Positions 39,289 through 45,947 of a stretch of DNA of 45,947 nt are shown here, in pieces. The stretch lies in assembly GCA_015064625.1 (NCBI GenBank), contig SVRW01000019.1, positions 1 to 45,947 of the forward strand, given 5' to 3'. This DNA is from Oscillospiraceae bacterium. GTDB lineage: Bacteria > Bacillota > Clostridia > Oscillospirales > CAG-382. The notes below the pieces were generated by a model. It did not search any database and had not been told where the DNA came from. It was given only the letters and a program-made list of their open reading frames with translations. The first letter of the stretch is position 1. Every line of letters begins with the position of its first letter. The translations under genes were made by a program, and so were the position numbers.

Positions 39289-40326
39289 TTATATAGCGTA
39301 TACGTTGGTTTCCCACGAGGGAAGGCAAGGGTGATGCCTGAGATAGATTTTATAATCCTTTGACATAGAATTTATAAGAAGTGGTAAGGCGTATATATCC
39401 TCTGCTCTGTGGTAAGCTGCAACGAGCAATTTGGGATGATGAAGCTTTATAGTTTCAAGGCTTCCCAAAAGAGCATCCGCTTCCGCTCCTTCCACGTCGT
39501 ATTTAATAACGGAGCAATATTTGCCTTGGAGAATATCGTCTACTGTTCGGACTTCAACTTTTTTTATTTTGCCCGCTTTTTTCGTGTCAGTGCCCAAAGT
39601 TACCGAGCCTCTTCCTCTTGAAAAAACAAAATCGGTTTCTCCGTTTTCCTTTCCCACGGCGCAGTTATACAAATTGAAATTTCCGTATTTGGTTTTAAGC
39701 TTTTCAAAGCTTTTCGGACAAGGCTCTGATGCGTAAAAGTCGTCAAAACCACCCGAATATTTTTCGAAGTCCTCTGCCGTATCTCCTGTGTACGCTCCGC
39801 AGTCGAAAACCGTTTCCTTTATATTTCCTCTGAGGAGTAACTTGTATCCGTTTTCAATAGAACTTTCACATTCTTTGAGAAAGGAAATATTTCCCGAAAG
39901 TCTGAATCTTAAAATATTTTCAAAAACCTTTTTTGATTCCTCGTCAGCAAGTAACGAATAAGCATTCTTGATTTTTTCCATATCGAAAGATAAAGCTTCC
40001 TTCGTGAAGGGAATTTTCCCGAAAACAGGCATTTCAGGATAAATAAGATTCATTCTTTTTGAAAGTGAAAATATTTCATCCGTTTCTTTAACCCCGAAAG
40101 CCATCATGAATAAAGCGTTATCGTTTTGGGATATGACTTTGCTCAGAGGCTGTATTTTCATGCCTCTGAAAATTTTTTCCCGAAAAAAAGCGTCAGATAC
40201 GCAGATTCCGTCAATATTCACGTTTATGCTTTCGAGATAATCAATAAGCTTGTCCGCTCCATCTCCTGTGCCGTATATGAATTTTTGTCCGTTGTGTTCT
40301 TTCACTATGTCAAATACGTCACGCAT
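39289..40326 (-). CDS. FkbM family methyltransferase
   Basis: The product has 345 residues. The N-terminal half (to about 155) begins with a Rossmann-like FIYGTGDGADKLIDYL, a nucleotide-binding look seen in several FkbM proteins tied to surface glycan loci. The methyltransferase part starts with TVFDCGAYTGDTAEDF, then FYASEPCPKSFEKL, VGKENGETDFVF, VRTVDDIL and IKYDVEGAEADALLGS, the FkbM pattern. The likely target is a sugar hydroxyl, but no glycan cluster is next to it. Its start overlaps the MATE gene by 8 nt, so the two are coupled. Confidence 0.88.
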   Translation of the reverse strand: MRDVFDIVKEHNGQKFIYGTGDGADKLIDYLESINVNIDGICVSDAFFREKIFRGMKIQPLSKVISQNDNALFMMAFGVKETDEIFSLSKRMNLIYPEMPVFGKIPFTKEALSFDMEKIKNAYSLLADEESKKVFENILRFRLSGNISFLKECESSIENGYKLLLRGNIKETVFDCGAYTGDTAEDFEKYSGGFDDFYASEPCPKSFEKLKTKYGNFNLYNCAVGKENGETDFVFSRGRGSVTLGTDTKKAGKIKKVEVRTVDDILQGKYCSVIKYDVEGAEADALLGSLETIKLHHPKLLVAAYHRAEDIYALPLLINSMSKDYKIYLRHHPCLPSWETNVYAI

Positions 40327-41707
40327 TGATAATCACCTTTGGAGATAGCTGTTTTTGTATTCGTTTTTTCGTATAGATATAATATGGAATCTGGGCAACG
40401 AGAGCCAGTGACCAGGTTACAGGGTATGAGAGGTAAAGCACCATTATGTCCTTTTCGGGCGAGAATATACATAATACCCAGAAAACTCTTGCGGCACAGC
40501 AGAAAAACAGCGATATGAGCATTGGACCAAGTCCGCATCCCATTCCACGCAGAGAACCGTTTACAACGTCCATCATTCCGCAGAGGAAATAGGTGAGGGA
40601 AAATACCGTAAGTCTGACTATCCCATATTCAATGGAAATTTTTTCTCCGGGTACGTAAAGACCTAAAAGACTCTCCCCGAAAACTTTTGCAATTGTTCCA
40701 ATAATAATTCCCGTAACAGAAACGCAGGCAAGGCATAAAAACAGAATTTTGTTCAGACGTTCAATTTTTTTTGCACCTAAATTCTGCCCGGAGAAGGTTA
40801 GGGACGTCTGATGAAAAGCGTTCATACAAACGTATATAAAGCCTTCAATATTTCCTGCGGCAGAGTTGCCTGCAATCAATGCACTGTCAAGAGTATGTAA
40901 CGTGTCGTAATTGTTGATGGATGATTGTATTATAACGTTGGAGATGGAAAATACCGAGGATTGAATTCCTGCAGGAATTCCAATGGAAACAATCCTTTTC
41001 AAAGCCGAAGAATGTAAACGGATGTTTTTGGGAATGAGCTTGATTTCCTCATCCGTTACAACGAGCCTGCGGAAAACCATAAATGCGGAAAAATATTGTG
41101 AAATAGCCGTAGCAACTGCAACGCCCGCAACACTCATATGGAAAAATGCGACGAAAATCAGATTAAAAATAACGTTTATAAATCCTGCCGCAATAAGATA
41201 GTACATAGGACGCTTCGTATCTCCTGCGGAACGGAGAATGGAAGCACCAAAGTTATATACCATTAAAGCGGGCATGGAAAGAAAATAAATTTTCAAATAT
41301 AATGCTGATAAGTTTATTATTTTATCTGGGGTTTTCATCAATCCCAAAAGGGTTTCTGCAAGTAATGGACCTGCTATTGCAAGAATAATTCCTGCACCTA
41401 TTGAAACCGCTATGGCTGTATGAACGGTTTTCTGCAGGTTCTCTTTATCTTTCGCACCAATATTCTGCGCAACTGTTACGCCAACACCTGCAGAAAGCCC
41501 TATAAACATATTTATGCAAAGGTTAACGAGAGAACCTGTACTGCCAACAGCAGAAACGGCTTCTTTCCCTTCGAACTGACCGATAACAATAATATCAGCC
41601 GCGTTGAATAATAATTGAATTAAGCTTGATAAAATTATGGGAATAGTAAACGTTACTATTTTGCCGAATAACGGCCCGTTTGTCATGTCAATGTTGTTTT
41701 TTTTCAA
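40319..41707 (-). CDS. MATE family efflux transporter
   Basis: The product has 462 residues with 12 hydrophobic segments. The opening MTNGPLFGKIVTFTIPIILSSLIQLLFNAADIIVIGQF is the MATE signature, repeated in the second half (IVSIGIPAGIQSSVFSISNVIIQSSIN). These are proton- or sodium-driven drug/metabolite exporters. The start is TTG 41707, with GGGGAAG about 9 nt upstream. Coupled with the FkbM gene downstream; a pairing of exporter and methyltransferase that could act on one product. Confidence 0.94.
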   Translation of the reverse strand: MKKNNIDMTNGPLFGKIVTFTIPIILSSLIQLLFNAADIIVIGQFEGKEAVSAVGSTGSLVNLCINMFIGLSAGVGVTVAQNIGAKDKENLQKTVHTAIAVSIGAGIILAIAGPLLAETLLGLMKTPDKIINLSALYLKIYFLSMPALMVYNFGASILRSAGDTKRPMYYLIAAGFINVIFNLIFVAFFHMSVAGVAVATAISQYFSAFMVFRRLVVTDEEIKLIPKNIRLHSSALKRIVSIGIPAGIQSSVFSISNVIIQSSINNYDTLHTLDSALIAGNSAAGNIEGFIYVCMNAFHQTSLTFSGQNLGAKKIERLNKILFLCLACVSVTGIIIGTIAKVFGESLLGLYVPGEKISIEYGIVRLTVFSLTYFLCGMMDVVNGSLRGMGCGLGPMLISLFFCCAARVFWVLCIFSPEKDIMVLYLSYPVTWSLALVAQIPYYIYTKKRIQKQLSPKVIINA

Positions 41708-41729
41708 GAAAACACTTCCCCATAGAAAA

Positions 41730-41836
41730 ATTCGGAATTATGAACGCGGAATGCGGAATAAGTAAAAACATGACTTGATGTGCAAATTTCAGCGTTTCAG
41801 CTTTTCAATTATTCCGAATTGCGAATTCCGCATTGA
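41730..41836. repeat. Imperfect inverted repeat rich in GCGGAAT
   Basis: The left arm (about 41730-41760) contains TTCGGAATTATGAACGCGG and AATGCGGAATAA; the right arm (about 41808-41836) is ATTATTCCGAATTGCGAATT then CCGCATTG. They can fold as a long imperfect hairpin across the stretch between the MATE and deacetylase genes. It looks like a small dispersed palindromic element. No T-run. Confidence 0.5.
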
Positions 41837-41838
41837 TT

Positions 41839-42867
41839 TTACCATTTAAATCCGTATTTGATGGTTGTGCACATAAGCTTTTCTGTTCCTAAAAGCTCGC
41901 TTATAGAAACAAGAGTGTAGCCTTGAGCCACAAGCTCGTCAGCAAGCATGCAGAAAGCGTCTGCTGTGGTGTCGTAAATATCGTGCATAAGAACGATACC
42001 GCCGCTGTGAACTTGTTTGATCGTGTAATCATATATCATTTGTGCTATTTGTTCGCTGGAGTGGGTTTTTAGATGATTGCTGCGAAACTCCCAATCCTTT
42101 GAATCGATGTCCCAACAAATGATAGGAGTATGAAGATTTGCCATTTGGTTTTCCGTAATATTTCCGTAAGGGGGACGGATAAGTGTTGCTTTAACACCTG
42201 TGTGTTTAAAAAGATTTGTGTTTGTATCGTCTATTTGCTTTTGTACTTCTGCATAAGTCATTTTGTTGAAATTGGGATGATTGTAGGAATGGTTTCCTAT
42301 GTCGCAACCAAGCTCTATCATTCTTTTTATAGTAGGAGCTGCGGATGAGGAAACACGTTCGCCAACCATGAAGAACGTTGCTTTCATTCCAAGCTCTTCC
42401 AATTTGTCAAGGATTTTATTTGTAGAGCCAGTGTAAGAGGGTCCGTCGTCAAAGGTGAAAGCAATAACTTTTCCTTCGACGGGTTTTATGTCTGTGCCGT
42501 AATATGGATTGAGAACTGAAATATCACCTGATGAGGGTTCTTCAGAGCTTGCAGATGCTTCACTTGAATTTTCTTCAACGCTTGAATCATCTTCGCTTGA
42601 AGGTTCTTCCATGCTTGAGACGATCTCACTGCTTTCTGATTCTGATGCTTCAACGGAAGATTCTTCTTCCGATGATTCAGTTGTTTCCGAGCTGTCTGTG
42701 CTTTCTTCAGCTGTCGAAGATTGAGATTCAACAACAGAAGATGAATCTGCTGAGCTTTCTGACAATGAGGATTCATCAGTTCCCGCAGTACAAGCGGTAA
42801 AAGAGAAAACAAAAGTCAAAACCAGAATAAAAGAAATCAATCGATAAAAATTTTTTTGAAGTTTCAT
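41839..42867 (-). CDS. Polysaccharide deacetylase lipoprotein (NodB domain)
   Basis: The product has 342 residues. The signal ends in the lipobox FTAC at about residue 26. A linker of about 90 residues consists almost only of Ser, Glu and Asp. The NodB domain (about 130-330) has all catalytic motifs: TFDDGPSY, HSYNHPNF, RPPYGN, DIDSKDW and LMHDIYDTTADA, giving the metal-binding Asp-His-His. It probably removes acetyl groups from peptidoglycan or another wall polymer, standing on a long flexible acidic stalk. Its own promoter lies at 42925-42953. Confidence 0.93.
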   Translation of the reverse strand: MKLQKNFYRLISFILVLTFVFSFTACTAGTDESSLSESSADSSSVVESQSSTAEESTDSSETTESSEEESSVEASESESSEIVSSMEEPSSEDDSSVEENSSEASASSEEPSSGDISVLNPYYGTDIKPVEGKVIAFTFDDGPSYTGSTNKILDKLEELGMKATFFMVGERVSSSAAPTIKRMIELGCDIGNHSYNHPNFNKMTYAEVQKQIDDTNTNLFKHTGVKATLIRPPYGNITENQMANLHTPIICWDIDSKDWEFRSNHLKTHSSEQIAQMIYDYTIKQVHSGGIVLMHDIYDTTADAFCMLADELVAQGYTLVSISELLGTEKLMCTTIKYGFKW

Positions 42868-42924
42868 TTTTTTCCTTCTTTCCTAATTTTTTGTAAAAAT
42901 TATAAATTGTATTTCCAACAGTGA

Positions 42925-42953
42925 ATTTTATCACATAACTTGATTTATGTCAA
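42925..42953 (-). promoter_or_regulatory. Sigma-A promoter of the deacetylase gene
   Basis: Minus strand TTGACA (42948-42953) and TAAAAT (42925-42930) are 17 bp apart. Confidence 0.8.
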
Positions 42954-43140
42954 TCGAAAAAATTTGAAAAGTTATCGCGTTATTGATGAAAATATTATAT
43001 GTAATAAATGCGATTTGAAAGATGTATTCTGTTGCTTTAAGATTTTTGCAGAAATGTCAGTATTTGTTTTTAATTTTTTTAGGGTTGAATGTAAACTTTT
43101 TATTAAATTTAAAATTTATGGTAGAAATTACTATTATTGT
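42954..43140. other. AT-rich spacer with nothing recognised
   Basis: Between the leftward deacetylase promoter and the ppdK promoter I see no gene, repeat or terminator, only AT-rich sequence with short spurious frames. Confidence 0.6.
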
Positions 43141-43141
43141 G

Positions 43142-43150
43142 TGGTATAAT
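43142..43150 (+). promoter_or_regulatory. Extended -10 promoter of ppdK
   Basis: TGGTATAAT (43142-43150) is an extended -10 element; there is no good -35 at the usual distance. The leader to ATG 43226 would be about 70 nt. Confidence 0.55.
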
Positions 43151-43225
43151 TCATCCGTTTGAGTAAATAAAGAAACAAAAAATCCAAAGAAAAAATGTAA
43201 GATGAAGAAAGAGAGGCATTCTACT

Positions 43226-45862
43226 ATGACAAAATGGGTTTATATGTTCAGCGAAGGCGATGCTACAATGCGTAATACGCTTGGCGGAAAAGGTGCAAAC
43301 CTTGCTGAAATGACCAAAATTATCGGTGCAGACGTAGTTCCCCAGGGATTCACCATTATCACTGATGCTTGTACAAAGTATTATGAAGATGGCCGCACGA
43401 TCAACGATGAAATCATGGAACAGATCATGGAATACATCGTTAAAATGGAAGAAGTAACAGGAAAAAAATTCGGAGATTTGGAAAATCCCCTTCTCGTATC
43501 AGTTCGTTCTGGCGCAAGAGCATCCATGCCTGGTATGATGGATACAATTCTTAACTTGGGTCTTAACGAAGAAGTTGTTAATACAATGGCTGCAAAATCA
43601 GGCAATCCTCGCTGGGCTTGGGACTGCTATAGACGTTTCATCCAGATGTATTCTGACGTAGTTATGGAAGTAGGCAAAAAATACTTCGAAGAGCTCATCG
43701 ATGAAATGAAAGAAAAGAAGGGCGTAACACAGGATATCGACCTTACAGCAGAAGACCTCAAGGAATTGGCAACACAGTTCAAAGCTGAATATAAAGCAAA
43801 GATCGGTGAAGACTTCCCAACTGATCCTAAAGTACAGTTGGTAGGCGCTATCAAAGCTGTTTTCCGTTCATGGGATAACCCCCGTGCAAACGTTTACCGT
43901 CGTGACAACGATATCCCTTATTCTTGGGGAACTGCTGTTAACGTTCAGTCCATGGCTTTCGGTAACATGGGTGACAACTGCGGTACAGGCGTAGCCTTCA
44001 CAAGAGATCCTTCCACAGGCGAAAAGAAGCTTATGGGTGAATTCTTGACAAACGCTCAGGGTGAAGACGTTGTTGCTGGTGTTCGTACACCAATGCCCAT
44101 CGCTCAGATGGAAGAAAAATTCCCTGCTGCATTTAAGAAATTCACAGAAATCTGTGAAAAGCTTGAAAAGCACTACAGAGATATGCAGGATATGGAATTT
44201 ACTGTAGAAAATGAAAAACTCTATATGTTGCAGACTCGTAACGGCAAGAGAACTGCACAGGCTGCTCTTAAGATAGCTTGTGATTTGGTTGACGAAGGAA
44301 TGAGAACAGAAGAAGAAGCTGTTGCAATGATCGATCCTCGTAACCTTGATACGTTGTTGCATCCTCAGTTCGACGCTGCAGCTCTCAAAGCTGCAACACC
44401 TCTCGGAAAAGGTCTTGGCGCATCTCCTGGAGCTGCTTGCGGTAAGGTTGTATTTACAGCAGAAGACGCAGAAGCATGGAATGCAAGAGGCGAAAAGGTT
44501 GTTCTCGTTCGTCTTGAAACCTCTCCCGAAGACATTACAGGTATGAAAGCATCTCAGGGGATTCTTACAGTTCGTGGCGGTATGACATCTCACGCAGCCG
44601 TTGTTGCTCGTGGTATGGGTACTTGCTGTGTATCTGGATGCGGCGATATCAAAATGGATGAAGAAAACAAGAAATTTACATTGGCAGGTCAGACATTCGT
44701 AGAAGGTTCTGAAATCTCCATCAACGGAACAACAGGTAATATCTATGCAGGTATTATTCCTACTGTTGACGCAAAAATCGCAGGCGAATTCGGAAGAATT
44801 ATGGCTTGGGCAGATAAATTCAGAAAACTCAAGGTTCGTACAAACGCTGATACACCCGCAGATGCAAGAAAAGCTCGTGAGCTTGGCGCAGAAGGTATCG
44901 GTCTCTGCCGTACAGAGCATATGTTCTTTGAGGCAGACAGAATTGCAGCATTCCGTGAAATGATCTGTGCTGATACAGTTGAAGAAAGAGAAGCTGCTCT
45001 TGAAAAGATCCTTCCTTATCAGCAGGGCGACTTTGAAGGCTTGTTCGAAGCTCTTGAGGGCTGTCCCGTTACGATTCGTTTCCTTGATCCTCCTCTCCAT
45101 GAATTCGTTCCCACAGAGGAAGAAGATATCAAGAAACTTGCTGACGCTCAGGGCAAAACAGTTGAAGATATTAAAGCACTTATTTCTTCATTGCACGAAT
45201 TCAACCCCATGATGGGACACAGAGGACTTCGTCTTGCAGTAACTTATCCTGAAATTGCAAAAATGCAGACAAAGGCTGTTATCCGTGCAGCAATCAACGT
45301 TCAGAAAGCACATGCTGATTGGAAAGTTGTACCTGAAATCATGATTCCCCTTTCTTGCGATAAGAAAGAATTGGCATTCGTTAAGAAGGTTGTTGTAGAT
45401 ACAGCTGACGCTGAAATCAAAAAAGCAGGTATTGAACTTGCATACGAAGTTGGAACAATGATGGAAATTCCAAGAGCATGTCTTACTGCTGATGAAATTG
45501 CTGAAACAGCAGACTTCTTCTGCTTCGGTACAAACGACCTTACACAGATGACATACGGTTTCTCCCGTGATGACGCTGGTAAGTTCCTCGATGCTTACTA
45601 TGATAAGAAGATATTCGAAAACGATCCTTTTGCAAAGCTTGACCAGACAGGCGTTGGCAAGTTGATGGAAATGGCAATCAAACTCGGTAAGCCCGTAAAC
45701 GAACATCTCCACGTAGGTATCTGTGGAGAACATGGCGGCGATCCTTCTTCTGTAGAATTCTGCCACAAGATTGGTCTCGATTACGTTTCCTGCTCACCTT
45801 TCAGAGTGCCTATCGCTCGCCTTGCAGCAGCTCAGGCTGCTATCAAATATGGGGAGGACTAA
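43226..45862 (+). CDS. ppdK: Pyruvate, phosphate dikinase
   Basis: The product has 878 residues from ATG 43226, 9 nt after GAGAGG; ATG 43202 is in frame but has no ribosome site. The N-terminal ATP-grasp domain starts NTLGGKGANLAEM, with SVRSGARASMPGMMDTILNLG. The swivelling domain has the phospho-histidine in GGMTSHAAVVARGMGT (about residue 456). The C-terminal TIM barrel has GLCRTEHMF, GHRGLRLAVTYPEI, HVGICGEHGGDPSS and the catalytic Cys in YVSCSPFRVPIARL. It interconverts pyruvate, ATP and phosphate with PEP, AMP and diphosphate, serving glycolysis or gluconeogenesis in anaerobes. Codon bias suggests high expression. Confidence 0.97.
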   Translation: MTKWVYMFSEGDATMRNTLGGKGANLAEMTKIIGADVVPQGFTIITDACTKYYEDGRTINDEIMEQIMEYIVKMEEVTGKKFGDLENPLLVSVRSGARASMPGMMDTILNLGLNEEVVNTMAAKSGNPRWAWDCYRRFIQMYSDVVMEVGKKYFEELIDEMKEKKGVTQDIDLTAEDLKELATQFKAEYKAKIGEDFPTDPKVQLVGAIKAVFRSWDNPRANVYRRDNDIPYSWGTAVNVQSMAFGNMGDNCGTGVAFTRDPSTGEKKLMGEFLTNAQGEDVVAGVRTPMPIAQMEEKFPAAFKKFTEICEKLEKHYRDMQDMEFTVENEKLYMLQTRNGKRTAQAALKIACDLVDEGMRTEEEAVAMIDPRNLDTLLHPQFDAAALKAATPLGKGLGASPGAACGKVVFTAEDAEAWNARGEKVVLVRLETSPEDITGMKASQGILTVRGGMTSHAAVVARGMGTCCVSGCGDIKMDEENKKFTLAGQTFVEGSEISINGTTGNIYAGIIPTVDAKIAGEFGRIMAWADKFRKLKVRTNADTPADARKARELGAEGIGLCRTEHMFFEADRIAAFREMICADTVEEREAALEKILPYQQGDFEGLFEALEGCPVTIRFLDPPLHEFVPTEEEDIKKLADAQGKTVEDIKALISSLHEFNPMMGHRGLRLAVTYPEIAKMQTKAVIRAAINVQKAHADWKVVPEIMIPLSCDKKELAFVKKVVVDTADAEIKKAGIELAYEVGTMMEIPRACLTADEIAETADFFCFGTNDLTQMTYGFSRDDAGKFLDAYYDKKIFENDPFAKLDQTGVGKLMEMAIKLGKPVNEHLHVGICGEHGGDPSSVEFCHKIGLDYVSCSPFRVPIARLAAAQAAIKYGED

Positions 45863-45947
45863 TCTGTACTTCAGTTTTAAGGTTAATTTCGACCAAGCAG
45901 AAGCATACAGAAAATCAACAGACCAATATCTTCGTGCAAAACAGTGG

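Noticed and set aside
42940..43149. A 69-codon frame upstream of ppdK
   Set aside because: AT-rich, overlaps the deacetylase promoter and the ppdK -10, no ribosome site.
43868..45100. A 410-codon frame antisense to ppdK
   Set aside because: Same reason: strong codon bias of ppdK leaves the opposite strand open; Cys/Ser/Phe-rich nonsense composition.

Overview
The window is a stretch of a low-GC Firmicute chromosome. AGGAGG-type ribosome sites, strong sigma-A promoters, a pyruvate-phosphate dikinase, an MsmX-type sugar ATPase, a CwlD-like amidase and a 2-hydroxyacyl-CoA-dehydratase-type activase all point to an anaerobic Clostridia member, probably gut-associated (Oscillospiraceae/Ruminococcaceae-like). 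The exact genus cannot be told from the sequence. No rRNA, tRNA or CRISPR array was seen.

Region 1 (1-3700) is accessory. It holds four unrelated cargo-type genes; the fourth carries an Imm26-like immunity domain. Two copies of a ~110-120 bp structured repeat (390-505 and 1279-1398) each start 0-2 nt after a stop codon. A short TAAATCGGACA-type motif accompanies them. No toxin gene is inside the window.

Region 2 (3755-13319) is mostly core. It has a YihY/BrkB membrane protein, a Dabb protein and a TepA/ClpP-like protease. A leftward operon encodes a calcium-binding-type repeat protein, an ECF sigma factor and an RsgI-like anti-sigma factor. A rightward operon encodes a polyprenyl-type glycosyltransferase, a MoxR ATPase, a DUF58 protein and a small membrane protein. 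Last comes a TPP-riboswitch-controlled thiamine uptake and activation operon (thiT-thiN).

Region 3 (13323-17715) is a second accessory patch. It has stacked terminators, a large InlB-repeat surface protein whose base composition appears richer in GC than its neighbours, a 413-bp element with 25-bp terminal inverted repeats, a small membrane protein, a lipoprotein, and a beheaded ABC ATPase that stops at its Walker A motif.

Region 4 (17736-45862) is core. It contains a dehydratase activase split in two genes beside a RACo-like ferredoxin/ASKHA protein, and a leftward operon of membrane protein, nnr, lipoprotein and alr. Then come cwlD-radA, a CDF metal exporter, msmX, a frameshifted mini-membrane gene and a DUF4830 protein. 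The operon DUF1846-mnmG-rsmG follows, then fba, an FkbM methyltransferase overlapping a MATE exporter, a polysaccharide deacetylase lipoprotein, and ppdK at the right edge.

The clearest candidates for something undescribed are the stop-codon-abutting repeat with two interleaved complementary arms in Region 1, the ECF/anti-sigma/calcium-repeat operon, and the small inverted-repeat element whose right end supplies a promoter -35 box. All function calls rest on motif recognition by eye, not on database searches.
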